A stretch of 36,959 nt of DNA. Origin: Calditrichota bacterium (lineage in GTDB: Bacteria > Calditrichota > Calditrichia > RBG-13-44-9 > J042). The stretch is from contig JAADJD010000046.1 of the NCBI GenBank assembly GCA_013150955.1, forward strand, positions 301-37,259, given 5' to 3'. Of the stretch, positions 8,429 to 18,225 are shown one piece after another; position 1 is the stretch's first letter, and each line of letters begins with the position of its first letter. A program made the position numbers and the translations under genes. The notes beneath the pieces are model-generated. The model was not told where the DNA came from. It searched no databases and saw nothing but the letters and a program-made list of their open reading frames with translations.

Positions 8429-9491
8429 GGAAAGGCATTTGTTTATTGAGGCCTGCTTCCGCAGACCGGTGGAACGCACCCCGGTGTGGATGATGCGGCA
8501 GGCCGGACGTTATCTGCCCGAATATCGGGCCATCCGGGAAAAGTACGATTTCATCACCATGTACAAAACGCCGGAGCTGGTCGCCGAAGTGACCCTGCAA
8601 CCGGTTCACCGGCTGCAGGTGGATGCGGCCATTCTGTTTTCGGATATTCTGGTCATTCCCGAGGCCATGGGGATGGCGCTGGAGTTTCGAGAGCGTCAGG
8701 GCCCGGTATTGCTGGAGCCCATCCGCCAGGTGGGGCAGATTCCATCCCTGAAACCGGTGGAACCCGAAACCGATCTCAACTTTGTTCTGGAAGGTATTCG
8801 TCTGGTTCGCCGGGAATTGGAGGGGCGGGTTCCGTTAATCGGCTTCAGCGGTGCCCCCTGGACGCTGGCCACCTACATGATTGAAGGAGGTGCCAGCCGC
8901 AATTTTGGGCACATCAAGCGCTGGCGGTTTGGGCAACCGGACGCCCTGCATCAGTTGCTGGAGCGGATTAGCGATGCCGTGGTGGCTTATTGTCGGGCGC
9001 AGATTGCGGCCGGTGCCCAGGCCATTCAACTGTTTGACAGCTGGGCAGGCATTCTGGATGCAGCGGGATTTGAAGCGTTTGCCCTTCGGTATGTGCGAAA
9101 GATCATTCAGGAAATCCGGACACCGGGTGTTCCCATCATTTACTTTGCACGTGGTGTAGGCGCTTGGTTACCCCGACTGGCCACCTGTGGTGCCGATGTG
9201 GTGGGACTGGACTGGCAGGTTGACCTGCGAACCGCGCGGCAGATTCTGGGCCCCCGCATGGCCCTGCAGGGTAACCTGGATCCCACGGCTCTGTATGCCC
9301 CACCACCGGTCATTCGGCAACTGGTGCGGGAGATGTTAAAACGCTACGGTGCCGGAAGCGGCCATGTGGCCAATCTGGGGCACGGCATATTACCCGATGT
9401 GCCGGTAGAGCATGCCCGGGCATTCATCGAAGCCGTCAAAACCGAAAGCCCGGTTTTTCATAATACATCGGAAACCGAAAGGCTTCCGTAA
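8418..9491 (+). CDS. hemE: Uroporphyrinogen decarboxylase
   Basis: Decarboxylates the four acetate side chains of uroporphyrinogen III to give coproporphyrinogen III. The protein has 357 residues. The signature MMRQAGRYLPEYR is at 25-37. The catalytic aspartate is in ILFSDILV (D76), and GFSGAPWTLATYMIEGG supplies the second family motif. The start at 8418 (MKPEERHLFIEA) matches family N-termini. The frame is open far upstream inside hemD, but that extension is not homologous. Its final A is shared with the first ATG available to hemN. Confidence 0.96.
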   Translation: MKPEERHLFIEACFRRPVERTPVWMMRQAGRYLPEYRAIREKYDFITMYKTPELVAEVTLQPVHRLQVDAAILFSDILVIPEAMGMALEFRERQGPVLLEPIRQVGQIPSLKPVEPETDLNFVLEGIRLVRRELEGRVPLIGFSGAPWTLATYMIEGGASRNFGHIKRWRFGQPDALHQLLERISDAVVAYCRAQIAAGAQAIQLFDSWAGILDAAGFEAFALRYVRKIIQEIRTPGVPIIYFARGVGAWLPRLATCGADVVGLDWQVDLRTARQILGPRMALQGNLDPTALYAPPPVIRQLVREMLKRYGAGSGHVANLGHGILPDVPVEHARAFIEAVKTESPVFHNTSETERLP

Positions 9492-9538
9492 TGTTCACCG
9501 ATCCGGATTTACCGGACAAACAAGCAGGAAAGATCGCC

Positions 9539-10939
9539 ATGAAACAGAGCACCAAAAAATTTGAGGTCGACCTGGACATCTTGAAAAAATACGATCGTCC
9601 CGGCCCCCGTTACACCAGTTACCCCACGGCACCGCACTTTCACCGGGGATTTGGGCCGCAGGAATTCTATCAGGAAATTGTGGAAAGCAATCAACAGCCC
9701 GATGCACCGGATTTGTCCCTGTACTTTCATTTACCGTTTTGCCGATCCCTTTGCTATTACTGCGGCTGCAACGTGATCATCACCCACAATCCCGATCGCA
9801 TTGCGGAGTACCTGGAGTATTTGAAAAAAGAAATCCAGATGGTTAGCCGGTTACTCAATCCGTCCCGTAAAGTGGTGCAGTTGCATTGGGGTGGAGGAAC
9901 GCCAACCTATTTGTCGCCGGAGCAGATTCGGGATCTGTTCCTGTTTATCCGGGATCATTTCAATTTTGCGCCCGATGCGGAAATCAGCATTGAGATTGAT
10001 CCCCGTGGTCTGGACGATCAGCATCTACCCACGTTGAGGGAACTGGGGTTCAATCGGGTGAGCTTTGGGGTACAGGATTTCAATCCCCGGGTGCAGGAGG
10101 TGGTGAATCGCATTCAGCCCGAAGAACTGACCCGGGAGGTGGTGCGCCGGAGTCGGGAACTGGGATTCGAATCGATCAACATTGACCTGATCTATGGACT
10201 GCCTTATCAGACGGTGGATTCTTACCGGGAAACGGTGGATAAGATCATTGACATCTCCCCGGATCGACTGGCGGTGTTTAACTATGCGCACGTGCCCTGG
10301 CTAAAGAAGCACCAGCGGGTGATTCCCGAATCCGCCCTTCCCGATGCGGGCGAAAAACTGGCCATCCTGAAAATGGTGATTGAGCGCTTAACCGCCAACG
10401 GGTACGTTTACATCGGGATGGATCATTTTGCCAAGCCGGAAGATGAGCTGGCGCAGGCGCTGAAGGATCACACGCTGTATCGGAATTTTCAGGGATACAC
10501 CACCCGCGCGGGGGCAGAAGTGTACGCCATGGGTATAACGGCCATCAGCCAGCTTTACCGGGTGTATGCCCAGAATGTGAAGACCACCCGGGAGTATTAT
10601 CAGATGCTGGATGCCGGTCAAATCCCCACTGTAGTGGGCTATCGGTTAAATGAAGACGATTTGATCCGGCGGTATGTCATTACCGAGCTGATGTGCAACA
10701 GCCGGGTGATCAAGTCCGAAGTGGAAGCGCGGTTTGGTATCGATTTCGATGCGTATTTTAAGGAATCGCTGGAAGCCCTGGGGGAATTCATCGAAGATGG
10801 GTTGTTGTCTCTGTTACCGGATCGCATTCAAATTCACCAGGCGGGGCGATTGGTGATCCGCAATATCGCCATGGCGTTTGATCGATACTTGAAGGAAGAT
10901 CAGAAAAAACAGCAGCCGTTGTACTCGCGAACGGTTTAA
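9539..10939 (+). CDS. hemN: Oxygen-independent coproporphyrinogen III dehydrogenase
   Basis: A radical SAM enzyme that decarboxylates two propionates of coproporphyrinogen III to give protoporphyrinogen IX without oxygen. Residue C68, C72, C75 (FCRSLCYYC) ligate the 4Fe-4S cluster, and C77 completes the CxxxCxxCxC pattern typical of true HemN rather than HemW. GPRYTSYPTAPHF near the N-terminus is also diagnostic. I start it at 9539 (466 residues), where an AGGAAAG site precedes MKQSTKKFEVDL and the length agrees with E. coli HemN. An ATG at 9491 overlapping the hemE stop would add 16 residues. Confidence 0.95.
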   Translation: MKQSTKKFEVDLDILKKYDRPGPRYTSYPTAPHFHRGFGPQEFYQEIVESNQQPDAPDLSLYFHLPFCRSLCYYCGCNVIITHNPDRIAEYLEYLKKEIQMVSRLLNPSRKVVQLHWGGGTPTYLSPEQIRDLFLFIRDHFNFAPDAEISIEIDPRGLDDQHLPTLRELGFNRVSFGVQDFNPRVQEVVNRIQPEELTREVVRRSRELGFESINIDLIYGLPYQTVDSYRETVDKIIDISPDRLAVFNYAHVPWLKKHQRVIPESALPDAGEKLAILKMVIERLTANGYVYIGMDHFAKPEDELAQALKDHTLYRNFQGYTTRAGAEVYAMGITAISQLYRVYAQNVKTTREYYQMLDAGQIPTVVGYRLNEDDLIRRYVITELMCNSRVIKSEVEARFGIDFDAYFKESLEALGEFIEDGLLSLLPDRIQIHQAGRLVIRNIAMAFDRYLKEDQKKQQPLYSRTV

Positions 10940-10990
10940 AAAGTCTGGACAGAAAAACGTGTAACCCGAAAAAAGAGAGGGATCATATAG

Positions 10991-11971
10991 ATGAGTCGCA
11001 ATCAGCATAAAGTTACCGTAATCCTGGTCAACATGGGTGGCCCGGAAACGCTGGAGGAGATCAAGCCGTTTTTGCTAAATCTGTTTAACGATCCGGATAT
11101 CATCGATATTCCGGGTGGACGATTGTTTCGTCCCCTTCTGGCACGCTGGATTGTGTATCGGCGCCTGCCGGAAGTGACGGAAAATTTTAAACAAATCGGC
11201 GGTGGGTCGCCCCTGCTAAAAATCAGTCAGGAACAGGCCGATGCCCTGCGCGATGCACTGGCCGCGGAATTTGATGAGGTGGATGTCAGGCTGGCCATGC
11301 GGTACAGCAAGCCCTTTTCGGAAGAGGCCATCCAGGGCATTCCACCGGATCACCGGATTGTGGTGTTGCCGCTGTATCCCCAGTTTTCGACCACCACCAC
11401 CGGTTCCTCGTTTAAGGAGTTATTCCGGGTGGCCTCACAAAATGGCCACAATCCCGATCGGTTTATCTGGATCAGGGATTACCACGATCATCCCCTGTTC
11501 ATCGATGCCTGGGTGCGATTGATTCAGGAAACCATGGACACCATGCCAGAGGAATTTCGGCACCGGGCACCCATCCTGTTTAGTGCCCATGGGGTGCCGG
11601 TGAGCGTGATTGAGCGGGGGGATCCGTACGAGGAACAGATCAAGCGTGGGGTGGAACGGATTTGTCAGCAGCTTGGAGTGCCCAATCCGGTTCATATTAC
11701 CTATCAGAGCAAGGTGGGACGCGCACAGTGGCTGGAGCCATCCACCGAAGAGATGCTGGAGCAGCTGGGGCACGCCGGGGAAAAAGCGGTGATTGTGGTG
11801 CCCATCAGCTTTGTATCCGAACACTCTGAGACGCTGTATGAATTGGACATCATGTTAAAGGACATTGCCCGGGATGCGGGCATCGAGCACTATTATCGGG
11901 TGCCGACGTTTAACGCCCGGAAAGAGTACATCCAAACCTTAAAACAGGTGGTGATGGATCATGTGCAATAA
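10991..11971 (+). CDS. hemH: Ferrochelatase
   Basis: Inserts ferrous iron into the porphyrin. This 326-residue protein has the N-terminal [11 protein letters not shown] motif, GGGSPL at 71-75, and the catalytic histidine H200 in FSAHGVP. The conserved acidic residue is E280 in HSETLYELD, and the [13 protein letters not shown] segment is intact. No HemQ is visible, and an upstream HemN makes protoporphyrinogen, so the protoporphyrin branch is favoured; this is inference. The spacer from hemN is 51 bases and holds an A-rich GAGAGGG ribosome site. The stop overlaps hemG by 11 bases. Confidence 0.95.
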   Translation: MSRNQHKVTVILVNMGGPETLEEIKPFLLNLFNDPDIIDIPGGRLFRPLLARWIVYRRLPEVTENFKQIGGGSPLLKISQEQADALRDALAAEFDEVDVRLAMRYSKPFSEEAIQGIPPDHRIVVLPLYPQFSTTTTGSSFKELFRVASQNGHNPDRFIWIRDYHDHPLFIDAWVRLIQETMDTMPEEFRHRAPILFSAHGVPVSVIERGDPYEEQIKRGVERICQQLGVPNPVHITYQSKVGRAQWLEPSTEEMLEQLGHAGEKAVIVVPISFVSEHSETLYELDIMLKDIARDAGIEHYYRVPTFNARKEYIQTLKQVVMDHVQ

Positions 11972-13373
11972 AATCATTACCGATGCCGTGATTGTCGGGG
12001 CGGGCATATCCGGTCTGGCCACGGCACATTTCTTAACCCGGGAGGGGTTGCAGGTTCGGATACTGGAGAAAAACAATCGGGTGGGGGGCAATATTTACAC
12101 CCATCGGGTGGATGGATTCCTGGCCGAATACGGGCCCAACAGCATGCTGGACACCACGCCCATCCTGCATCAATTGTTTGCGGATTTGCAGATTGAAGAT
12201 CAGGTGGAATATGCCAGCGACTCCGCCAAGAAGCGCTATATCGTTCGCGGTGGACGCTTGCATCCGCTGCCCATGTCGCCCTTTGCGTTTCTGAAGACGC
12301 AACTGTTTTCCCCGCGGGCCAAATGGCGCCTGATAAAGGAACCCTTCATCAGCGCATCGGTGAATGGTCATGACGAGTCGCTGGCCGATTTTGTGGTGCG
12401 CCGGCTGGGAACCGAATTTCTGGATTACGCCATCGATCCCTTTGTGGCCGGGGTGTATGCGGGACTTCCCGAAAAATTGAGCGTGCGCAGCGCCTTCCCC
12501 AAACTTTATGATCTGGAGGTGAAGTACGGCAGCCTGATCCGCGGGGCCATTCGCGGAGCCAGGGAACGCCGCAAGCGGGCCGAACGCTCAAAACAGTCCG
12601 CCCGACTGCTTTCATTTAAAGATGGTATGGGTGCGCTGATTCGGGCACTGGAGCAGCGGTTTCATGAGGAAATTTTCACGGGCGTTCAACTGTTGCGCAT
12701 CCAGCAGCGCAATGGGGGATTTGGCATCGCTTTTCGCGTCAACGAAGAGGAGTGGGAGATAGAGACCAGCTTGCTGGTGTTAACCGTACCGGCCTATGCC
12801 TATGCAGAATTGCCGCTGGAACTGGAGCTGACCAGCAGGTCATTGTTGACAACCATTTACTATCCACCGCTGGCCATGGTGTTCTTTGGCTATCGGAAAA
12901 ATCCCGCACGCATTCCGCTGGATGGGTTTGGTTTCCTGATTCCCCGCAAAGAAGGGCGGCGCATTCTGGGCACATTGTGGAATTCTTCCATTTTTACCAA
13001 TCGGGCACCGGAAGGGGGTGTGGCCCTGACCTCGTTTGTGGGGGGCGGCCGCCAGCCCGATCTGGCCCGATTGCCCGAAGAGGAATTAACCGCCCTGGTG
13101 CGGGAAGACCTGCGGGATTTAATGGGAATTACTGATCCCCCGGATGTGGTTATCGTCCAGAAATGGGAGCGAGCCATTCCCCAGTACGAATTGGGACATC
13201 ACCGCATCATCGAACATGTGGAGCGGGATGAGGCCCGATATCCCGGACTCTACATCTCCGGCAATTTCCGCGGAGGCATCTCCGTTAGCGATTGCATTAA
13301 AAACGCCTACGAATTGAGTCAACGCGTGGTGGAGGAGCACCGCATCCGCATCCTGAAAATGGAAGGCGATTGA
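11961..13373 (+). CDS. hemG: Protoporphyrinogen oxidase (HemG/HemY type)
   Basis: A FAD-dependent oxidase of 470 residues that removes six electrons from protoporphyrinogen IX. The N-terminal Rossmann motif is [14 protein letters not shown] (12-25), followed by the acidic ribose-binding end of strand two ([12 protein letters not shown]). The C-terminus carries the FAD-closing [18 protein letters not shown] segment. This flavin fold is shared with the coproporphyrinogen oxidase (CgoX) of Gram-positive bacteria; the presence of HemN argues for the protoporphyrin substrate. The ATG lies within the end of hemH. No hem gene follows closely: 388 bases separate it from hemB. Confidence 0.93.
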   Translation: MCNKIITDAVIVGAGISGLATAHFLTREGLQVRILEKNNRVGGNIYTHRVDGFLAEYGPNSMLDTTPILHQLFADLQIEDQVEYASDSAKKRYIVRGGRLHPLPMSPFAFLKTQLFSPRAKWRLIKEPFISASVNGHDESLADFVVRRLGTEFLDYAIDPFVAGVYAGLPEKLSVRSAFPKLYDLEVKYGSLIRGAIRGARERRKRAERSKQSARLLSFKDGMGALIRALEQRFHEEIFTGVQLLRIQQRNGGFGIAFRVNEEEWEIETSLLVLTVPAYAYAELPLELELTSRSLLTTIYYPPLAMVFFGYRKNPARIPLDGFGFLIPRKEGRRILGTLWNSSIFTNRAPEGGVALTSFVGGGRQPDLARLPEEELTALVREDLRDLMGITDPPDVVIVQKWERAIPQYELGHHRIIEHVERDEARYPGLYISGNFRGGISVSDCIKNAYELSQRVVEEHRIRILKMEGD

Positions 13374-13761
13374 ATAGATCCGTCCGATATCTGTATGACA
13401 GTAAATAGTAGTTGACGCGGCCGGTGGGTGAAGTTGCCCGTGGGGATTGGGTTTCGGAGATAGAAATAAGGCGAGAGATAGCTTTGTCGGTGAAACCGAT
13501 GATTCGTGACCTGAGATGTAGTGAACCACCTCAGTGCTGCATCGACTCCGATGAGGAGGAAAGGGGGATGAAAGCGGAAGGGATGAGTGACCCGTCTGCT
13601 AAATCGATGGAGAAAACAAGGCGGAAAAGATGGGTTGTATCCCCGCAAAGTTTTACCGAAAATGAAGCGTTCAAGACCTGATTGTCCTGGATGGGAAGCT
13701 GTCCCAGCAGGGACAATCGAGTGTGTTAACCGGGAAAACAATGAGAAGGGAGTGAATCCAA
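13374..13761 (+). other. 388-base gene-free, hairpin-rich leader between hemG and hemB
   Basis: No convincing reading frame. It is GC-richer than the other spacers and lacks the palindromic repeat. Visible structures include GATGTAG pairing with CTGCATC (with one G-U), a short CGGT-GAA-ACCG hairpin, and a strong two-part hairpin at 13680-13718. In the last, GATTGTCC pairs with GGACAATC outside and TGGGA with TCCCA inside. No T-tract follows, so it is not a standard terminator. I checked it by eye against cobalamin, TPP, FMN, SAM and RNase P consensus elements and recognised none. An AAGGGAG ribosome site for hemB lies at its end. Confidence 0.5.
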
Positions 13762-14736
13762 ATGTATACTCCATACTACCGTCCCCGTCGTTTACGCCGG
13801 AATCCCCGGATCCGAAATCTGGTTCGGGAAACGGTTTTGACCCGACATGACCTGATTTTACCCCTGTTTGTCATTGCGGGAAAGGATGTGAAAAATCCCA
13901 TTTCCAGCATGCCGGGGCATTACCAGCTTTCGGTGGATCATCTGATTACCGAGGTGAAAGAAATCTGGGATCGTGGCATCCAGGCGGTGATCCTGTTTGG
14001 CATTCCGGATCACAAGGATTCCCGGGGATCGGATGCGCTGAGCGATTCCGGCATCATTGCACAGGCGCTACGAGCCGTCAAGGATGCCGTCCCCGATCTG
14101 TATGTGATTACCGATGTGTGTTTTTGCGAGTACACCGATCATGGACACTGCGGCCCGATTTCGGGAAACGATGTGGACAACGATACCACGCTGGAATTGT
14201 TGCAACAGCAGGTGCTGGTGCATGCCCGAAACGGCGCCGATATGGTGGCGCCTTCGGGGATGATGGATGGCATGGTGGGGGCTATTCGAGAGGCGCTGGA
14301 CGGTGAGGGCTACCAGCACATTCCGATTATGAGCTACGCGGCCAAATACGCCTCCGGCTTTTACGGGCCTTTTCGGGAGGCGGCCGAATCTGCCCCGCAG
14401 TTTGGGGATCGCAGTACCTATCAGATGGATCCCGCCAATAGCGATGAGGCCATCCGGGAGGTGGCCCTGGACGTGGACGAAGGGGCGGACGTGCTGATGG
14501 TCAAGCCGGCCATGCCTTATCTGGACATTCTGTATCGGGTGAAAACACAGTTTGGATTGCCCACGGCGGCCTATCAGGTATCCGGAGAATACGCCATGAT
14601 TAAAGCAGCGGCCCGGAACGGCTGGCTGGATCACGATCGGGTGATGCTGGAATCCCTGATGGCCATCAAGCGTGCCGGCGCAGATATGATCCTGACCTAT
14701 TTTGCCAAAGAGGTTGTGGATAAGCTGGATTCGTAG
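13762..14736 (+). CDS. hemB: Delta-aminolevulinic acid dehydratase (porphobilinogen synthase)
   Basis: Condenses two 5-aminolevulinates to porphobilinogen. The protein has 324 residues. The catalytic zinc site C120, C122, C130 ([13 protein letters not shown]) is complete. The two Schiff-base lysines are K195 ([13 protein letters not shown]) and K248 ([10 protein letters not shown]), matching E. coli numbering almost exactly. It is therefore a zinc-type, not a magnesium-only, enzyme. AAGGGAG upstream supports the ATG at 13762. The long structured leader before it suggests separate or additional control relative to hemX-hemG. Confidence 0.97.
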   Translation: MYTPYYRPRRLRRNPRIRNLVRETVLTRHDLILPLFVIAGKDVKNPISSMPGHYQLSVDHLITEVKEIWDRGIQAVILFGIPDHKDSRGSDALSDSGIIAQALRAVKDAVPDLYVITDVCFCEYTDHGHCGPISGNDVDNDTTLELLQQQVLVHARNGADMVAPSGMMDGMVGAIREALDGEGYQHIPIMSYAAKYASGFYGPFREAAESAPQFGDRSTYQMDPANSDEAIREVALDVDEGADVLMVKPAMPYLDILYRVKTQFGLPTAAYQVSGEYAMIKAAARNGWLDHDRVMLESLMAIKRAGADMILTYFAKEVVDKLDS

Positions 14737-14850
14737 CCATACCGGTTCGGCATCGGCGGGCAAATTGTGATCTATGGTAAGGGGGGACGGGGTTTACCCG
14801 GAGGCTTGCGATCAGTCGAATCATTCAAAGAGTATATTGGAGAACAGGGT

Positions 14851-16173
14851 ATGAAGGCAAATTCACGCAGTGAACAACTTTTCCAGAAAGCGCAGGCATT
14901 GTTACCTGGCGGGGTCAATTCCCCGGTACGGGCATTTAAGTCCGTGGGCGGTCACCCCATTTTTTTCTCCCACGGAAAGGGCGCGCATTTGTTTGACGTG
15001 GATGGCAATCGCTACATCGATTACGTGGGTTCCTGGGGGCCATTGATTCTGGGCTATTCGCATCCGGTGGTGGTGGAAGCCCTGAAACGGGAAGTGGAAC
15101 GTGCCACCAGTTTTGGTGCTCCAACGGAAGTGGAAGTGGAGCTGGCGGAGCTGGTCATTGAGATGGTACCGTCCATCGAGATGGTACGGATGGTCAACAG
15201 CGGTACCGAAGCCACCATGAGTGCCATCCGGCTGGCAAGGGCCTACACCGGGCGCCCGAAGATCATCAAATTTAGTGGATGTTATCACGGCCATGGGGAT
15301 AGCTTTCTGATCCAGGCTGGCTCTGGGGCGACCACGCTGGGCGTGCCGACCAGTCCCGGCGTAACCGAGGCCACCGCGCGAGATACGTTAATCGCCCGTT
15401 TCAACGATCTGGATTCCGTTCAGGCGCTGGTGGAGGCCTATCCCGATCAGATTGCCGCCGTTATTCTGGAGCCGGTTGCCGGAAACATGGGGGTGGTACC
15501 TCCCGTGGACGGTTTTTTGCAGGGATTGCGCCAGCTAACCCGAAAGCACGGCATTCTGTTAATCTTCGATGAGGTGATGACCGGATTTCGGGTGGCGCGG
15601 GGCGGTGCCCAGGAGCGGTATGGTGTTGAGCCGGATTTGACCACCCTGGGGAAAATCATTGGTGGCGGTTTGCCGGTGGGCGCGTATGGTGGACGCCGGG
15701 ACATCATGGAAATGGTAGCGCCTTCCGGGCCGGTGTATCAGGCGGGGACGCTATCGGGAAATCCCTTGGCCATGCGAGCGGGCCTGGAAACCCTGCGCCT
15801 GCTCAATCAACCCGGATTTTATGAGGAACTGGAACGAAAAGCCGCCCGACTGGAAGAAGGGATCCGGGAAAATTTACGGGAGCTGGGGCTTCCGTTTTAC
15901 ATGACCCGTGTGGGATCCATGGGATGCCTCTTTTTTTCCGAACAGACCGTGGTAGATTATGACACCGCCTTAACTGCGGATACCGAATTGTATGCGCGTT
16001 ATTTTCGGGGGATGCTGGAGCGGGGCATTTATCTGGCCCCTTCCCAGTTCGAGGCGTTTTTTGTGTCGGCGGCCCATACAGAAGAAGATCTGGAGCGCAC
16101 CATCCAGGCCAATCGGGAGGTGTTGAAAGCGATTTTGCATTCGCCGACGAATGACACGAATTCACACAAGTAA
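14851..16173 (+). CDS. hemL: Glutamate-1-semialdehyde 2,1-aminomutase
   Basis: A PLP enzyme that isomerises glutamate-1-semialdehyde to 5-aminolevulinate, the step after HemA. From the ATG at 14851 (GGAG eight bases upstream) it has 440 residues. An in-frame ATG at 14767 would add an unrelated tail. N-terminal [13 protein letters not shown], the [15 protein letters not shown] phosphate loop and the PLP lysine K268 in [16 protein letters not shown] are all present. The last eight residues (TNDTNSHK) are encoded by an arm fragment of the palindromic repeat that follows, so the original C-terminus was altered by repeat insertion. Confidence 0.95.
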   Translation: MKANSRSEQLFQKAQALLPGGVNSPVRAFKSVGGHPIFFSHGKGAHLFDVDGNRYIDYVGSWGPLILGYSHPVVVEALKREVERATSFGAPTEVEVELAELVIEMVPSIEMVRMVNSGTEATMSAIRLARAYTGRPKIIKFSGCYHGHGDSFLIQAGSGATTLGVPTSPGVTEATARDTLIARFNDLDSVQALVEAYPDQIAAVILEPVAGNMGVVPPVDGFLQGLRQLTRKHGILLIFDEVMTGFRVARGGAQERYGVEPDLTTLGKIIGGGLPVGAYGGRRDIMEMVAPSGPVYQAGTLSGNPLAMRAGLETLRLLNQPGFYEELERKAARLEEGIRENLRELGLPFYMTRVGSMGCLFFSEQTVVDYDTALTADTELYARYFRGMLERGIYLAPSQFEAFFVSAAHTEEDLERTIQANREVLKAILHSPTNDTNSHK

Positions 16174-16356
16174 TAAACCCAGATTATGCATTAGCCTACG
16201 AATGACACGAATTAAATCGAATTAAAACGAATAAAAGTAATAAAATCCATTTGATGATATCGGGATGAAAATGTGTTCCCGGGGTTATTCGCGATTTTGC
16301 AGATATTTTTGGGTTCCATTCGCGTGATTCGCGGTTCAATGCATTATTTGAGTTAA
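16148..16356 (+). repeat. Interspersed palindromic repeat, copy C, with an extra arm fragment
   Basis: The full forward element runs 16174-16356. It starts TAAACCCAGATTATGCATT, then has the arm ACGAATGACACGAATT, the core GGATGAAAATGTGTTCC and TTATTCGCGATTTTGCAG, the right arm ATTCGCGTGATTCGCGG, and the end GAGTTAAA. An additional left-arm fragment (CGAATGACACGAATTCACAC) at 16148-16167 lies inside hemL. The element sits between the convergent hemL and GT9-like genes. Confidence 0.88.
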
Positions 16357-16853
16357 ATAAAGAATTTTTGCAGTTGTTCCAGCAGGGAGCGGTAGGCATT
16401 GGGGGTACCCACCTGGGAAGGACCATAAAAAATGTTGTAAAATCGATTGTCATGGTTGCGCAGATGGACCCGGTAGGGCGCCCCGCTCATCACCGAGATA
16501 TACGCCGAGCGCAGATCAAAAAAATCGTTCAGGTCGATCACCAGATCGTACCTGGCCGCCTGTAAGCTTTTCAATTGTTGGGTATTGGGAAGATGAAGCC
16601 AGTTCAGGTGCGATTCGGGAATCTTGTCCACATCAAACATGGAGATGTTCCAGAAGGAAAAGGTTCGTCGCAGCACCTGGACAAACTGAGAGGCATCGTC
16701 CAGCAAATCCAGATTGCGGGGAAGAATAATCAACACCCGTTTTACACTGGTGGCGTGAATGGGGAAGCTAACCGACAGATCCATGTTTTTCAGTGCTTTT
16801 CTGGCTTTCCAGTTAATGTATTTCTCGGCCAGTACCTGACGTAAGGATTTCAT
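16353..16853 (-). CDS. Short GT9/heptosyltransferase-like protein, probably truncated
   Basis: A 166-residue protein beginning on an ATGA overlap with the rarA stop. After about 35 residues it has a Rossmann-type strand-loop-helix (KRVLIILPRNLDLLDDASQF) and a second strand, YDLVIDLNDFFDLRSAYIS. It then reads MSGAPYRVHL, a layout like the N-terminal half of GT9 (ADP-heptose:LPS heptosyltransferase) proteins. Such enzymes have about 350 residues with a C-terminal nucleotide-sugar domain, which is missing here. Its stop codon TAA falls inside the edge of repeat copy C, suggesting that the repeat cut the gene short. It could instead be a single-domain family. No catalytic activity is claimed. Confidence 0.5.
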   Translation of the reverse strand: MKSLRQVLAEKYINWKARKALKNMDLSVSFPIHATSVKRVLIILPRNLDLLDDASQFVQVLRRTFSFWNISMFDVDKIPESHLNWLHLPNTQQLKSLQAARYDLVIDLNDFFDLRSAYISVMSGAPYRVHLRNHDNRFYNIFYGPSQVGTPNAYRSLLEQLQKFFI

Positions 16854-18223
16854 CTGGATGGTCCCGATTTTTTCGATTTCGATGGCTTCTCCGTTTTCGA
16901 ATAGTCTTTCCATTCCCCCCACAGTTCCATCAGGCGCTTTCGAATTTCCTTTTCTTTGCCCAGCTCACCCGGTCGGTAATAGATGCGTCCCTGCAGTTCC
17001 GGCGGCAAATAGGCCATGCGGACAAAATGGCCGGGATAATCGTGAGCATACTGGTAGTCCTTTCCATATCCCAGATCGGCCAGCAGGGTGGTGGGGGCGT
17101 TGCGCAACGCAAGCGGTACCTGTACGTCCGGATGGTTGCGAACATCCTCCAGTGCTTTATTAATGGCCACGATGGCGGCGTTGCTTTTGGGGGCGGCTGC
17201 CAGATAGGCGGCCACCTGGCTCAGGATGATCTGTGCCTCCGGCATGCCGATGTAGGTTACCGCAGTAAAACAGCTGGTGGCCAGGGTCAACGCGTAAGGA
17301 TCGGCATTGCCAATGTCTTCGGCTGCTAAAATGAGCATCCGTCGGGCAATGAATTTGGGATCTTCCCCGGCGGCCAGCATGCGCGCCATCCAGAAGATGG
17401 CCGCATCGGGATCGCTGCCCCGCAAACTTTTAATAAATGCCGAAATCACATCGTAATGCATCTCTCCGGCCTTGTCGTAATACAGCGTCTTTTGCAACGC
17501 CGCTTTCTCGAAATCCGTTCGGGTCAGCTTAACCGGTGGGATTTCCCCCTCGTGCAATTCCGCCGCTTTTTCCAGAATGTTTAATGCCCGACGGGCATCC
17601 CCGGCAGCCAGTTGCAACAGCGTATCCCAGTCTTGAATCTCAATCTTCAATGGCTTGAGCACCTCATCCTCTGCCAGCGCCCGTTCCACAATGCGCCGAA
17701 TGTCTTCCTTGCGCAGCGGATGCATCTGGTACACCTGGCAGCGAGAAAGCAACGGGGGAATGACCTCAAAAGAGGGATTTTCCGTGGTGGCTCCGATCAG
17801 GATGAGGGTACCGTCCTCCACGGCGTGTAGCAGCGCATCCTGCTGGGCTTTGTTGAATCGATGGATTTCGTCAATAAACAGGATGGTGGTCTTGTTGAGG
17901 TACTTGCGGTTTTTTTCCGCCCGATCGATGACCTTTCGCACGTCGGCAACGCCGGCGGTTACCGCGCTGAGAGCGATGAAGTCTGCCTGCACTTCCTGCG
18001 CAATGATGCGGGCCAGCGTGGTTTTGCCCACACCCGGCGGCCCCCAGAGGATCAGGGATTTCAATCGGTTGTGTCGGATTTCCTCCCGCAAAACCGTACC
18101 GGGGCCAACGATCGCTTCGTGTCCCACAAAATCATCCAGTCGGCGGGGACGGCAACGTTCCGCCAGGGGAGCATCCCGGCGCGGCGGGGGAGAGGAGGTG
18201 GCGTTTTGAGAGAACAAATCCAT
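16850..18223 (-). CDS. rarA: Replication-associated recombination protein A (MgsA/RarA ATPase)
   Basis: A 457-residue AAA+ ATPase of the RarA/MgsA/WRNIP1 family, which acts at stalled replication forks and interacts with SSB and the clamp. The Walker A motif GPPGVGKTT is at 61-69 and Walker B LFIDEIHRF at about 115-123. Sensor-1 GATTENPSF follows, and the arginine-finger region SRCQVYQM is present. The C-terminal MgsA tetramerisation region contains EDIGNADPYA and PEAQIILSQVAAYLAAAPKSNA. It starts two bases after the PEGA gene stop with no separate ribosome site, so it is probably translationally coupled. Confidence 0.94.
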   Translation of the reverse strand: MDLFSQNATSSPPPRRDAPLAERCRPRRLDDFVGHEAIVGPGTVLREEIRHNRLKSLILWGPPGVGKTTLARIIAQEVQADFIALSAVTAGVADVRKVIDRAEKNRKYLNKTTILFIDEIHRFNKAQQDALLHAVEDGTLILIGATTENPSFEVIPPLLSRCQVYQMHPLRKEDIRRIVERALAEDEVLKPLKIEIQDWDTLLQLAAGDARRALNILEKAAELHEGEIPPVKLTRTDFEKAALQKTLYYDKAGEMHYDVISAFIKSLRGSDPDAAIFWMARMLAAGEDPKFIARRMLILAAEDIGNADPYALTLATSCFTAVTYIGMPEAQIILSQVAAYLAAAPKSNAAIVAINKALEDVRNHPDVQVPLALRNAPTTLLADLGYGKDYQYAHDYPGHFVRMAYLPPELQGRIYYRPGELGKEKEIRKRLMELWGEWKDYSKTEKPSKSKKSGPSR

Positions 18224-18225
18224 GA

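Noticed and set aside
11961-13373. HemG as a coproporphyrinogen oxidase (CgoX) of the coproporphyrin-dependent branch
   Set aside because: A genuine HemN with the CxxxCxxCxC motif is encoded just upstream and no HemQ is present; the possibility is kept only as a caveat.
13412-13850. Short open frames in the hemG-hemB spacer
   Set aside because: Low-complexity, charged, overlapping frames without ribosome sites; the RNA-like hairpins explain the region better.
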